Below are positions 44,879 to 57,647 of a stretch of 64,000 nucleotides of DNA, piece after piece. Source of the stretch: Proteles cristata cristata (Eukaryota; Chordata; Mammalia; Carnivora; Hyaenidae); NCBI GenBank assembly GCA_017311185.1, contig JAESUZ010004921.1, forward strand, positions 186,001 through 250,000, read 5' to 3'. The notes beneath the pieces were generated by a model. It ran no database searches. It saw only the letters and a list, made by a program, of their open reading frames with translations, and was not told where the DNA came from. Both the position numbers and the translations under genes were made by a program. How positions within the stretch are numbered: the stretch's first letter is position 1; the number at the start of each line of letters is the position of its first letter.

Positions 44879-46112
44879 AATAATACCTTTTTTTTTTAAA
44901 TCATTTAGACTTGACAGTTAAAATTTTCTTTATGTGTGTTTAAGTCTTCCTGACCCATGATTCTTCCATTGCTTGTAGCCACTACTATGATTTGGTATCA
45001 CTGATTAAGTCCTTTGTGAAAGTGAGCACTTTAATCTATTTAACTGTGAGGGAGGCATAACATCAGTCTTTTACAGAAGGAAAATTGAGAGGTAGACAGA
45101 CTAGGACACTTGTCAAAGGTCCCCAGAATTGGGGATTTTAATAACTATGCTACACTGGTTTGTAGTATGTTTGAAATTCACGTAAAGAAAGAGAAACATA
45201 AATGAAGTTCAAAACCTACAATAATAATATTAAAATATAAAACCTCAGGAATATGAGCCACTCTTATCCTTTTGATAGTATGGCCTGAACTCATCACCAC
45301 AGGAGTCAGTGCATATACATTCTGCTGTGAATATAACTGTCACAGGGTTCCCTTTGTCTTCTTTGCTGCATTGTCAGAATAGACTCCTCTTAATTGTTGT
45401 GAACCTATCGAGGGAAGAGTTCCTGTTTGAAGATCTCATTCCTTTGCATTTTCCGTGTGCTGCTGTGGTTCTGCTTGTCTGACTATCCTGACTGATGTAT
45501 TATGTTTTGCATTTAGTCAACAGTATGTTTCATTTGCTAGGTGTCAACTTCAGTTCCTTAGAAGATCCGTTTTTTTTTTTTTTCTCAACTTGTGCTTGTG
45601 TTTCCATCTCTTTGATTACTTCCTTCATTTGAGGTTCTTTTTTTAAATCCATTCTCAGGCATCATCCATCTCAGTTATTTAATTAATGTCTTATAAGAAG
45701 GGAATTTATAATTGGGTGGCTCTTGACTGTTAAGGGAAGTCAAAAAAATTGTAAATAATGATTTAACATTGCAAACAATTACTTAGTACACCAGGACACT
45801 TAATTTTTGCAACAAAATGTCATCAGGATTCAATTTCTAGTAAGCATTAGGCTAAGAGGTTTTCTGTATTAGAAATAATGAATAAATGAAGTTACCGTGC
45901 CCTTATTTAAAACATGTTTTTTAAGCAAATTGTAGCTTTTCCTTCTCTTTGGGTTGAGCATGGAGAGAGGACTGTGCAGAGCACATGCAATGACATAGCT
46001 TAACAGTTATTATTTGTAAAACATGCTCTGCTATGGAAAATCCAAAATCTGATCCAAACATGTCTCTAACTTTTAAAAGGGTAGAGCTTCATACTAGAGG
46101 TAGACTTTACAC
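44879..46112. other. Non-genic stretch with a probable MIR remnant
   Basis: The segment 45040-45165 (TTTTACAGAAGGAAAATTGAGAG ... GGACACTTGTCAAAGGTCCC) resembles a reverse-orientation MIR. The remainder shows nothing recognisable. Confidence 0.4.
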
Positions 46113-46127
46113 CTAAAAGTGAATTTT

Positions 46128-46380
46128 ATTTATTTTATTATTTTTTCATTTTTTGTTTTTCATTATTATTATTTATTTTTTAATGTTTATTCATTTTGAG
46201 AGAGAGAGACAGAGTGTGAATGGGGGAGGGGAAGAGAGAGAGGGAGACACAGAATCCAAAGTAGGCTCTAGGCTCTGGGCTATCAGCCCAGAGCCGATGT
46301 GGGGCTCGAGGTCATGTACTGTGAGCTCATCACCTGAGTTGAAGTCAGACACTTGACTGACTGACCTACCCAGGTGCCCT
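46128..46380 (-). mobile_element. SINEC-type SINE (older copy), reverse orientation
   Basis: Flanked by a perfect 15-bp target duplication CTAAAAGTGAATTTT (46113-46127, 46381-46395). Long T-rich run (A tail) at the left, GA-rich body, damaged B box (GGGGCTCGAGGTCATG lacks the AACCC part), head ending CTACCCAGGTGCCCT. Confidence 0.93.
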
Positions 46381-46395
46381 CTAAAAGTGAATTTT

Positions 46396-48009
46396 GAAGC
46401 AGAATGTTAAAAAATATTCTAAAACAGGTACAAGACTATTGGAGAAGAATGTTTTTCATTGTCATTTATAGATTTAATGCAATTCAACTTTTCTCAGAAG
46501 TGCTTGATCACAAGACTCCTCTATTATGCTTGTAAAAATACAGAATCCCACTTTTCCTTGGATGTTCTGACTTGGTACCTTCAGGATGACTTCAGAACTT
46601 TTTCCCCATAAGAAATTCTTATAACTCTTATACTCAGTCAAGTTAGGTAATCACAAATATAGAAGAAAACCTTTGCACTAACATTCAAAGATGGACAATT
46701 ATTCAAGGAAGTTATTGATGGGCAAAGTATTTCAAGTGCAAAACTTCTTGAATAAATGAGGCCCAAATGGCAGGACAGCTTCAAGTAATATTCATCCCTC
46801 CATCTATCTATTCTTTCATCAGACAATGCAGGTTAGAGAGAGTACAAATGTCAATAAGACATAGAAATTCCTATGACTCTTCTGTAAAGGCTGAGAAATA
46901 TATAAATAGTCATGCATATATTCATCTGAGTCTATAGACAGATAGGAAAGAGCTAACTGATCCCGTAGCTGTGGAGAATGAGGAACTAAGTGATCAATAA
47001 AGTTTTGTTCATGAACTTCAAAGCTATGTACATCTTGCAGAGTGTCAGATTTCAAAGAAAAGCTGCCAGTGCTAATGAAATGGTAGTTCAAAAAGACAGA
47101 CTGTTGAAAATTCTAGATATGATGACAATTTAAACATACACATCTCACTATTCCTGCTGCAGACTCCAGTAGAAATGAACACTGGGATATAAAAACAGCT
47201 CTATATGAGAGAAGAAAAAAAGACAAATGTAAAAGCTGGTGCAGTCATCTCTCACATTCTTCATGGTGGCAGTTAGAATTGGGTTCTTTGATTGCTGGTT
47301 AAGAAAGCCAGAATCATATGACAGCTGGGGTTGGTAGAGAAAAACAATGTCTTCTCTTTAGACAATTGGTTTGATAAACATTTTGGTTACAAAAAGCAAA
47401 TTAGGACTTGTTCTGGAATGAAAAGATGAAGACAAAGGGAGAAGATACATGAATGGTGTACATAGATGGAAGTGATGTGAAATGGATTTTGTATCATAAA
47501 GACTGTTTCCAGATAGGGCTTCATTGCTGGGAATTCTGGAACATGAAGGGGCAGGTTTTTCTGCTGGGAATGCTAACTACTTTGTTTTTCTCTATATTAG
47601 GCTTCCAAAGAATGGAATTGGTAATATACCTCTTTATTATAAGTCTCCCAAAGAAATTGCAGTATGTTAAAGAAACAGCAAAGTACATATGATCAACTGT
47701 CTGAGGCCTGAGGCTAAATCCCACTTTAGATGTGTGGCACTTCTAATAAACCTCTGAATGCTCGTACTTTAGTTTTCTCATCTGACAAAAATGGAGAATA
47801 ATTTCCAGTACCTGGTTAGTAGAGTTATTGAGATAACTAAATAGCTGTATAATGTATTTAGTAAGTTCACTATTGCTTTTGCAAATAAAATGAGGGGACA
47901 CATGAAAAATCCACTCAAGCTATTTAAGGGTCAAACAGCTTTTCCCACTTATTCTATCACAATTAACAGAATAAAATATTAACATGGGATTAATAAATGA
48001 GTCTTCTAG
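46396..48009. other. Non-genic stretch with a probable MIR remnant
   Basis: Segment 47725-47870 (AACCTCTGAATGCTCGTACTTTAG ... GTAGAGTTATTGAGATAACTAAATAG) resembles the MIR 3' half. No exon is supported; open frames here are below 100 codons without domains. Confidence 0.45.
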
Positions 48010-48238
48010 AGGCGCCTGGGTGGCTCAGTCAGTTAAGGGACCAACTTTGGCTCAGGTCATGAACTCGCAACTCATGAGTTCGAGCCCTGCACCGGGCTCG
48101 TGCTGACAACTCAGAGCATGGACCCTGCTTTGGATTCTGTGTCTCCCTCTATCTATGTTCCTACCTCACTCACACTCTGTCTCTGTCTCTGCCTCTTTCA
48201 AAAATAAATAAAGATTAAAGTTTTTTAAAAAAATATAT
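48010..48238 (+). mobile_element. SINEC-type SINE (older copy)
   Basis: Head GGCGCCTGGGTGGCTCAGTCAG, B box GAGTTCGAGCCC, body with the older GATTCTGTGTCTCC form, AATAAATAAAGATT tail. The flanks share only about 7-8 bases (TCTTCTA). Confidence 0.92.
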
Positions 48239-48885
48239 ATCATTCTTCTATAAGGAGGTGACCATAATGCAAGAGCCAAATGACAAATTCATATTTAGGT
48301 AAAAACTGAAGTAGAAAGCTGAAGTAAATTTTAGACATTATGCTTTGTACTCTCCAAAAAAATGTAAAACAAGAATAATAACTTTCTATAATGGATAAGA
48401 AAGACAGAATGATACAGCAACTGGCTCACTGAGTGAAGTTAACAAATTCAAAGGACAAAGGTAAGAGAACAGGAGCAGAACAGTAATAAAAACTCCTATT
48501 GCCCAAGGGCAACAGAAATGGCAGTGGTCAGGAATAGGCTTGAAAGCATAAGCAGAATTCACAAGAACTAGAGGAAAATGAAATTGAATAATAATATCCT
48601 GGACTGCTGGTGGATTTCTAAGATGGACAGAAAAGGCAAGAACTTTATAGTAAAACAATGATAGGTTTAACTAGGTAACATCGAAAGGAATGTTTTATGA
48701 AATGAAGAAATTAAAAGGCAAATAAACTGGAGAAAATGATCCCATCCTATATGAGGTTGAGATTTCTTGGCATGCTCCTAAAAATCTCTAGACAAATTTG
48801 GTAATGCCAATCAAGTTACAACATTATTGGTTCATACTATTCATTTTATTGAGTAGCACATGAAAAGATAAAATATTGGATGTAT
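48239..48885. other. Non-genic stretch, nothing recognised
   Basis: No supported feature; the antisense open frame 48386-48658 has no recognised domain. Confidence 0.4.
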
Positions 48886-49315
48886 TAGTTTCCTAGGATT
48901 GCCATAACACGTTATCACATACTTAGTAGTTTATAAACAAACAGAAATCCATTTGCATATGTTCTGAAGGCAGAAGTCTAAAAGCAAGGTATTATCAAGG
49001 CCAAATTCCTTCTGAAAGCTTGAGAGAATTCCTTGAATGGTCCACCTTCTGGTAGCCCTAGGTATTCATTCATTCCTTGGCTTATAACTACTCACCTCTA
49101 GTTTCTCAGTCTCTTTCTTCATACCACCTTCTCTTTCTCCCTGTGAGTTTCTCTTGTCATTAGACGTAGAGCTCACCCACATAACATCATCTAGAGATCC
49201 TTAACCTAATTACATTTGCAAAGACTTTTTCAAAATGAAGTCACATTCACAGGTCTCTGGGATGTGGACCTATATTTTTGGCAGCTACCATTCAAGCCCT
49301 GATACCAGTGCTGTT
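48886..49315 (+). mobile_element. Ancient mammalian interspersed repeat (same type as 44356-44878)
   Basis: TTAGTTTCCTAGGATTGCCATAAC, GTTCTGAAGGCAGAAGTC, CCTTGGCTTATAACTACTC, TAACCTAATTACATTTGCAAAGAC and GTCACATTCACAGGT occur in the order expected of this old repeat type. Strongly decayed. Confidence 0.55.
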
Positions 49316-49504
49316 ATTTATTCAACTAAAGAAATATGTTCCATTATGGTAGATTATTCTAGTTAAAGGCAAATGTGTTTTTGAATCCTAAGGTTCAAGT
49401 ATGCTACTTCTTTATTCTCTGTGTAACTAAATTATTTCTAGAATGTATGTGTGTGTGGCGGGGGGGAGTGTTTAGGGGAGAGAGTGGCTACTCTCAGTTC
49501 TAAC
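49316..49504. other. Short non-genic spacer
   Basis: Contains a short G-rich run (GTGTGTGGCGGGGGGGAGTG) at about 49449-49468; otherwise nothing recognised. Confidence 0.35.
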
Positions 49505-49516
49505 TACTGTATTTTA

Positions 49517-49726
49517 ATTTTTTTAATGTTTATTTATATTTGAGAGAGAGAGGAGACAGAGCGTGAGCAGGGGAGGGGCAGAGAGAGAGGGAGACACAGA
49601 ATCCCAAGCATGCTCTAGGCTCAAGCTGTCAACACAGAGCCTGATGCAGGGCTTGAACTCACAAACCATGAGATCCTGACATGAGGAAGTCAGATGCTTA
49701 ACTGAATATGCCACCCAGGCATCCCC
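49517..49726 (-). mobile_element. SINEC-type SINE (older copy), reverse orientation
   Basis: Flanks TACTGTATTTTA (49505-49516) and TACTGCATTTTA (from 49731) form a target duplication with one difference. GA-rich body, decayed B box (GGGCTTGAACTCAC), head ending CCACCCAGGCATCCCC. Confidence 0.9.
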
Positions 49727-49742
49727 TAAATACTGCATTTTA

Positions 49743-50614
49743 AAATCAATATTAGTTCCAGGGAAGGAGAGTTGTTTACCCCTTGGCTGTGACATTTATA
49801 TAACTCTCTGAGTCTCCTTGTGCACTGGCATTTTTGATAAATCAGAGCTGGGTCACTTTATTTTATAGCAGAAAATGTAACATAATACTGTATTGGTCAG
49901 AAATTTTGTTTATAAATTTTCTCTCCAAAATATACATATTTTAATGTTTAAAATCTCTTTCCTGCTCTGTGGATCACACTGTATGCATTCTATGACTGAT
50001 TTGTATTTGATAAGTTGGCCTTGATGTCACAACATAATAAAATCTGACCTCAACTGTGCCAGAAACACAGTAAATGTTCAGTTAAGAGTTATTGAATGAA
50101 TGATAAATGAATGCTTTACTACAGATTTGTATAAATATCAGAACAAGTTCAGAGCTTCTAAGAATCGCCAAATCCTCCACTACTCAAGGAGAACTGAAGC
50201 AGGTTCTAGCTCAGACCTTTAAAAGTCTGGAAATTCTAATGTGATTGTGATCGTAATGAAGAAAAATGCCAGTGGTGGGCCAGACCAACACTGTTGCAAG
50301 AGTCCTGTGGTGAGCTACTTAGTCATGTCAGCAAGTTGTAGGAATTGCCAAGGAGATGCCACCCTCAGGTACTGCAGGCCCATTTTCCCCATACAAACCC
50401 TCTCCAATTCTGTTCCTCCACCCCTTCTAATGGTCTGACATCGCAAGTACAGGAAAAGTTCACTTTATCATCTATTTCCAAAAAAGAAGTCCATTTTAGT
50501 TAGAAAAAGGAAATAAGCACAGACAAATTAAGTGATTTAATGACCACATAGCATGGCTGTCACTGGATTAGGACTCAAAGCTGTTTTCTTCCAGTTTCCT
50601 GATCATTCCTATTG
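49743..50614. other. Non-genic stretch, nothing firm recognised
   Basis: The segment 50050-50110 (CAGTAAATGTTCAGTTAAGAG ... TGAATGAATGATAAATGAATG) resembles the tail of an MIR or L2 element. No exon is supported. Confidence 0.4.
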
Positions 50615-50626
50615 AAAATACTAGTG

Positions 50627-51020
50627 GAATGGGTCAAGAAAATGTGGTTTATCTATATGATGGAATACTACATGGCAATGAGAAAGAATGAAATCTGGCC
50701 ATGTGTAGCAATATGGATGGACCTTGAGGGTGTTATGCTGAGCGAAATAAGTCAGACAGAGAAGGACAAATATCATATGTTTGCATGTATAGGAGGATTA
50801 GGAGGAACTTAACGGAGGACCATGGGGGAGAAGAAGAGGGGAAATGGTGGGGGAAGGGAGAGAGGCAAACCACGAGAGACTCTTGAATGCTGAGAACAAA
50901 CTGAGGACTGATGGCTGTGGGGGGGAGGGAAGAGATGGGCATAGAGGAGGGCACTTGTGGGGATGAGCACTGGGTGTTATATGGAAACCAATTTGACAAT
51001 AAACTATTTGTAAAAAAAAA
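50627..51020 (+). mobile_element. 5'-truncated LINE-1 (end of ORF2 plus 3'UTR)
   Basis: Begins GAATGGGTCAAGAAAATGTGG, inside the last part of ORF2; about 60 codons remain open to the normal ORF2 stop. It then continues through the 3'UTR to AATAAA and a poly(A) tail. A perfect 12-bp target duplication AAAATACTAGTG flanks it (50615-50626, 51021-51032). Typical dead-on-arrival insertion made by target-primed reverse transcription. Confidence 0.95.
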
Positions 51021-51328
51021 AAAATACTAGTGAAACTAACTCTCCGTGCAGTGCAAAAGTGTGCCTAATGACACCTGCTGCTTTACTAAAAATTCCATTT
51101 TTCCCATAATGCACAGAATTGGCAATGGATGGTCAGACCACAAAATATATTACAGCCAGTGATTCATTAAGTGATGTAGTGGATTCAAGGAGATATCATG
51201 TTCAAGTTTATGAAAAGCTGAGGTCCAAGAAAATGTATACATCTAAATTCTGATGGTGCTCAGTTGTTTCAGAACCTTATTAATCTGTTCAGTCTACACT
51301 GTCTTTGAGACTGCAGGAAAAAAAAAAG

Positions 51329-51349
51329 TATATATATATATATATATAT
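51329..51349. repeat. TA microsatellite
   Basis: Pure TA run of about 10 units following an A run. Confidence 0.85.
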
Positions 51350-52829
51350 GATTTATTGTTCTGCAGGATATGTGCTTTTTGCATTTCCGTTAACTATAAA
51401 ACAAGCACCATTTTAATTAAGCTGCTTCCAACAATTCAGGTGCTCTATAAAAATATAATGAAGCAATTAAGATGTGTTACAAGTGACTGAGGTATCCTTT
51501 CCATTTGAAAATGTGAAAGTGGAAGTCAAAACAAATTTAAAAAAAAAATTTTACCACACCCTCCCTCAAAGTAGGGAGACCATTTAATCTCAAGAAAAAG
51601 AACACCGAATTTAAGTGAAATATAGGTTGATTTAATATATAAAACTAACTTTTCCCAAGTTTAGCACAAAACCAAATACAAAGAAAGTATTTTTACTAGT
51701 ATTTGAAGTCTGAAGACATGTAGGTGTTGCAAATCACATTAGGGCTATAAAAAATACCCTTATATTATTCTCAAGGAGCTATTAATTGTGGAACCTAAAT
51801 AGAATACGATGACTTTTTCAAAGTCAAATGTAAGAGTGAAATTGAGACAATGATTAGAAATTATATTTACTTGAATATTTAAAATTTTCAGACACAGGAG
51901 AGTCAGGATCTTTATCTGGTGTATTAATTTATTTTGGCTGTGTCAGTATGATGTATCCAAAATGATTTATTCTTTGCTTCCATTAGAACAAAGAGCTTTC
52001 GTGTTTCTAAAATGAAATTGTCATTTATTAGATTCTGTTTTTTATCTAGTTAACTGGCAGTTATCATACCAGGAATGATGTTAGGTTCTTGGGATATAAA
52101 GCAAACATTACACACTTAATTTGCCCATGTGGAGCTTAATATTCTAGTGTGCTAGAACTTTCAAAAATAATTAAAAAGTGAAACAAGGAAAAAGATATTC
52201 ACACACTGTGGCAAAATGTTAACAGGTAATATAAATCTTAATACAACTCTAGAAGGCTGAACAGAGTTGGTCACCCTGGGGACTGATAGTATGTGGTCCT
52301 AGAGAGAATATCTTTGTAGAAAGCCCTGGAGGAAGGGCAGGAGTAGTTGATATGTAGAATGATGGCATAGAGGGGACCATTAAACAAATATAGAATATAT
52401 AGATAATAATCTCTAAGAATTATAGAGGGATTCTATAATTTTCTTCTATATTCTGTTCTATGAAGACAATCACTTTTACTTCATTTTGCAAATTTCACTA
52501 TTATAAAATTCACCCATTGATCTAGTCTACATGTCCTATGCTTTAGGTTCAGGCTATTACCTTCTCAGTAGAAGTAGATAATTGAATGTGATTTTCATAG
52601 CATGCCATTCTCATTACAAGTCAGAGAAAATGGCAACTGAAACAAATGGTAGGATATAAAGCCAAAAATAAGAAATACTACCACAAATACAATAGACATC
52701 ACACTTGCAGGTGAGAATATAGAAGCTGGAGAGTCTAAATTAATTGTGTAGTATTTTAGAAGTAGAGTATGGTGGAATCAGGATAAAAAAACCCAACAAT
52801 ATGTCTATAGATCTTAGACTGAGAGATAA

Positions 52830-52872
52830 GTAGGTAGGTAGGTAGGTAGACAGACAGACAGATAGATAGACA
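52830..52872. repeat. Compound tetranucleotide microsatellite
   Basis: TAGG units pass into ACAG units and then ATAG units without a break; likely polymorphic. Confidence 0.9.
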
Positions 52873-53510
52873 TACAATTGAGTGGTTATGTTGTCTTTTC
52901 TCATTCTTGTTCTTTTTTTATTAGTGGTCCAGCATGAATGATAACACTGAAAAATGAGTTTGAGCTGTTAATCGCTGTTGTTCTATAATGCATTATTTAT
53001 AATTAATGTGCTAATTCTTTGGTTTATTCCCTACGGCATTTTCATCATGGATGCAATTTTATAAAGCAACTGAATAACTAAATAAATGTTACAGCTGCCT
53101 TCCAGCTAGAAGGCTGGTCCAGATGGAATTGAATATCATGTTCCTGAACTTCTATCTGCCCAATGGCAAGATCCTGAGCAAAAGCCAAATGAAGATTTTA
53201 GTAATTCCATTTTAAGAATTATCTGAAGGACCATTAGCTGCAAATACGTCAAGGCCAGGGTAACTGCCAGTGGAAAGGGACAAAATGGGTGCTCTCCTGG
53301 AAAGGTAAAATATTTGAACTCAGAAGACCCGAGCTTCCTGGTCTGGATTGAGGGAAGCACAGTGGAATGGACTGTTGAGGGGAACATTGTGAATGGTGGA
53401 GGATGCTAATACTCTATCAAATTTTACTACCATTAGTTTTCTCCTCCTCCTGTGATAACTTTTAGAGAATGAGAAAGGCCAAGGAAAGAGGAAAAATAGT
53501 TGGCAAATAA

Positions 53511-53519
53511 TGGTGTGTG

Positions 53520-53554
<35 letters not shown>

Positions 53555-53592
53555 CAGAGAGAGAGAGAGAAACAGAGAGAGACAGACAGACA
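53511..53592. repeat. Compound TG/GA microsatellite
   Basis: GT run to about 53540 followed by an impure GA/GACA run. The open frames on both strands here are repetitive peptide only. Confidence 0.92.
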
Positions 53593-54223
53593 AAGAGTGA
53601 GCATAAGAAACAAGGCAACCCTTCAAGAATAACTAGAAAGAAGACTAACATTATGCTGTCCTGCCTTATTAGTACTATAGGAAACCTGAAAAGCAGAGAT
53701 TTTCTTACTTAGGTTTCTGCCTTCCTACCTTTCTGTACTCTACCTCTTGCTTGACTTCTTTATTGTTTTCTATCAACCGTTGACTGTGTACCTAGAACTA
53801 CACTAGTAAATGTGAATGTGAATATATGAGCCAGGTCCTAAACTCAGCAAGAGTCAATTTTTCAAACACTGAGAAATTTTGCAAGCTTGTTGTTAAACTG
53901 TTAGTAGCCTGAAATTGTCAGGAAGGAGTATTTACATCACTAACTTAGGCAAACACGACAAATCACTGCATTTCTTCCTTTATGGAGAACCAGTTTACTA
54001 ACACAACTTCATGTGAGGGTGTGTGTTTGATAAGTGATGAAGGATACAAATATTTTTCTTACCCTCAGGGACTCAGAACTTGTGGGTTGGGAAAAGAGAA
54101 AACTACCATATAAGACAGTATGTGATCACTTCCATTAGGGACAAATTGTGGTTATATGTGTGTAGTGCATGGAGAACTCACTTTTAGCTGGTAAATACAG
54201 TATCAAAGAGTAGTTAATATTTG

Positions 54224-54465
54224 TTGCTTTTATGTTTATTTTTTATTTTTGAGAGAGAGAAGGAGAGGGAGAAGTGGAGAAAGAGAGAGAGTGCTCATCA
54301 ACGGAGAAGGGGTGGAGAGAGAGGGGGAGATACAGAATCTGAAGCAGGCTCCAGGCTCTGAGCTGTCAGCACAGAGCCTGATGAGGGGCTCAAACTCATG
54401 AATTGTGAGATCATGACCTAAGCTGAAGTCTGACACTTAACTGACTGAGCCACCCAGGTGCTCCA
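54224..54465 (-). mobile_element. SINEC-type SINE (older copy), reverse orientation
   Basis: Flanked by a perfect 14-bp target duplication GTAGTTAATATTTG (54210-54223, 54470-54483). GA-rich body, decayed B box (GGGGCTCAAACTCATG), head ending CCACCCAGGTGCTCC. Confidence 0.94.
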
Positions 54466-54483
54466 AAATGTAGTTAATATTTG

Positions 54484-55555
54484 AACTTGACCTTTAAGGA
54501 CTGGTAGGACTTCAGTCTGTGGAGGTATAAGAAGGAAGAAGGGGTAGGGAAAGTGACAGAGGAAAGACAAATGAACAGAAAAGAAACTGTGAACTGGCTA
54601 TCCTCATTTGGCTGAAGCATACATGACACCCAGAGGATTTATGGTAGGATAGGGAGGTGGTGAAGAATTCGGCTCACAGTAACTATGACACAAATGGATA
54701 ATACTTTATAGTCTTGGCTTAATCATTCATCTTGAAGAGGCAAAGTAGAAATCCTTGACTCTACTAGATGACTGACCCAGGTCATGTTTTTGAAACTTTC
54801 TGAGGGTGGTTTCTTCAACTTGAAGATATTGATTCCAGTTCCTTCCTTGTAATATCCACAAAGAATTACAAACTCAATCTTAGTTTTAGTATGGAAAATG
54901 ACTTGCAGGTTTTAAATGCCAGGATATGGAAATGACTACAGTGTTTACTGAGCAATCCCTGGGTTCCACTAAGTCTAAGAAAACAACCATGTGGAAATGC
55001 TAACAGTGTAGAGAAAACCTGATTTCTGTACTTATTGAAGGTATGTGATAACTTCATGAAGGTTTGGTCAATGAGTTCAAATCCCCATCCCTACCAAAGT
55101 AAAACAACAAACAGGTGAGAAATAAAAGGGTAGGTAATCAGTAGGAATGGTATTATTCAACAACTTAGAGGGGAAATAAAATTCATTTAGAAGGACCTCC
55201 ATGACTTCACATGGGTTTTATATTTTCCTTATGGCATAAGATTATTTGAAGATATATATAGTGATAGCCCTGTCAGATTAAGAGACACATGAACTGGCAA
55301 ATACTGTTAAATGAGGGAAGTTTTAACGCAGGAGGTTAGCTTTAACCTTGGATTTACAACTATAAATGATAAAGTGTGGAAGATAGAATGTGAGAAAATT
55401 GTTGATAAAACAAGTGACATGGGAATGATATTCCTTTCAATGAAGTTGCCAACTCTCATTGACTCAAATTGATCTTATTAAGGAGGTGAAATTCCACGCA
55501 ATCAATATATATAGTGTAGTTTATATCATGGATCTGGATGATCAGAGCAGAGTAT
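54484..55555. other. Non-genic stretch, nothing recognised
   Basis: No supported feature in about 1.1 kb. Confidence 0.45.
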
Positions 55556-55570
55556 GAAAAATGCCCTCAT

Positions 55571-55804
55571 TGGGGCGCGTGGGTGGCTTAGTTGGTTAAG
55601 CGTCTGACTTTCGCTTGGGTCATGATCTCGCGGTTCGTGGGTTCAAGCCCCGCGTCGGGCTCTGTGCTGACTGCCAGCTCAGAGCCTGGAGCCTGTTTCA
55701 GTCTGTGACTCCCTCTCTCTCTGACCCTCCCCTGCTCACGCTGTCTCTCTCTCTCTCTCTCTCCTAGAAATAAATAAAACATTTAAAAAAAAAAGAAGAA
55801 AAAA
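55571..55804 (+). mobile_element. Young SINEC-type SINE
   Basis: Flanked by a perfect 15-bp target duplication GAAAAATGCCCTCAT (55556-55570, 55805-55819). Young-group body with CpGs intact (CTCGCGGTTCG, CCCCGCGTCGGGC); B box altered at one base (GGTTCAAGCCC). Confidence 0.96.
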
Positions 55805-57619
55805 GAAAAATGCCCTCATAAATGTGCAAAGATCACCACTTCAGCTTAGTTTGAGACACCTTGACTGTAAAAAAGTTCACACGTGTGAGTGAGGTTCCTG
55901 GGAGCAGAGACGATAGGACAGTTGCTCAAAGAATAGGCTCTGGAACCGGTCTCTCTGGCTTCAAGACATGTGGCCATTATTAGTTCCATGACCTTGGAAA
56001 ATGATGAAACATTTTGTCTTTACTCCTCCAGAATACAGAAGGGCAAATACTAGGAGATATCAAGCAGGGACATTTAAAGAGTTAAATAAGAATACATATG
56101 TGAAGCACATAGAAAGCTCTATTCCAAAGATGTCTGAGTTCTGACTATGTTTCGGATGTATTTTAGGCACTGAGGGATATGTATATGGTTAAAATAGACT
56201 TCTGCCCTAGTACCTGTATTTTAGCACATTTCAGCTAACATTAGCATTATTTCCAATGCTGTCTTTGTTTACATGAAACCTTGCACAGAGTCTGATCAGC
56301 AGGTGCTCAAAAAAGTTGCAGAATTAATGTTCAACTAAAGTTAGTTTGAGGGATAATAAACAGCACACATGTGTAATCAGAATACAAGAAAATACTTTGA
56401 AAAATTAGGAAATTCTAGGAAAGAGACTGACCACAGCATGGAATAGAGTTCTTAACTCAAAAACATAACAGAGGAATCTGTTAGATATTAGAATGGAAAT
56501 TCTAGTTGTCCAAACGGACAAATTCTACCTTCGAATCTTTCTTTTCATAATGGCGAAAAAAAAATCAAAATGAAAATTTATATGATCTATGAGTAGTTGT
56601 AGAAAAGTACTTTTAGCTTTATTAGTCTTTGAAATTTACCCCACTGTTAGAGAATTAGCGGTAATAATTCAAGTGTCTGATAGTGAAACAAATGAGACAT
56701 TGGTTTACTTTTCACTCAATCACAACTGCTGGAAATAGCTAAACTGGTGAAACCCCCAAATTCATAATATATTGGTATTAGTCATCTCAAAGCAGATATT
56801 TCAGGATGTATTAAGGAACCGTAGCTCATAGAGTTAAGTATGTCTAATACTATTCGGTGGGAGAGAGAACCCCCGCTTAATGGATCAATTCCATTAGGGT
56901 AGAAAAAAAGCAAAAATTGCAAGTGGTTTCACTTTAGAAGGATAGCCATAAAAGTCAGCTGCCTGCTTGCTGAAGTCCTTCCCCGCTTCAAATGCTGTTT
57001 CTGTTCTGTCAGCATTGCCAGTATCTGAGGCTACTGTACTGTGGAAAGTAATTATATTATATGGCAGATAAAACAAGGGGGTATGCATCAGATTATAAAT
57101 AACTTAATTTTGCAAAGGAATTTTACATCTTAATCTGCTGGACTATCACTTTCACTTAGGCTCTGAAACCAAATTATGTTATTGTGTTCTGTGATATAAT
57201 TTAATAACTCACCCATAAGGAAATGTCAGGTCGCATTTGCAACAATCAAGGGGCCATTAAGCCAGATGGAAGGTCATTCTGTTTGAGGATTGTAAATGAA
57301 CCTGTCCAACAAAGTTTTGGTTAGGGACAGCCAAGGACTCATTATGTAGTCAATTTACCCAACTGCTTGCAAGAACCACGCCAACGCCAAGGCTGTTCTG
57401 TCCTTTGAAGTTTGAAATGAATTTGAACATACAGGAATTTTTACTTTCATCAGGCCAAAAAGGAAATTGCTTTTGCAAAAAGCAGTCATTTCCATATATT
57501 GCTTAGAACATTAGAATAAAAATTAAATGTATTGCAGAAATGCCACTTGCGGAATTTTTGCTTTTTTCTTATTCATTTTGCCTATTCCCTATTAAATTCT
57601 GCCTTTTCTTGGGAGTAGA

Positions 57620-57647
57620 ACACACACACACACATACACACACAGAT
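57620..57647. repeat. CA microsatellite, interrupted
   Basis: CA run with one TA interruption. Confidence 0.85.

Larger units (their letters stand above)
51033..54209. other. Long non-genic stretch with microsatellites
   Basis: About 3.2 kb without exon or named transposon. It holds a TA run (51329-51349), a compound tetranucleotide repeat (52830-52872) and a TG/GA repeat (53511-53592). The part 52920-53260 is complex, non-repetitive and has several TAAT-type motifs; it is a mild candidate for a conserved non-coding element. Confidence 0.45.

Noticed and set aside
1081..57647. Microsatellites and tandem tetranucleotides as possible CRISPR-like arrays
   Set aside because: Units are 2-4 bases with no spacers, and the genome is clearly mammalian.
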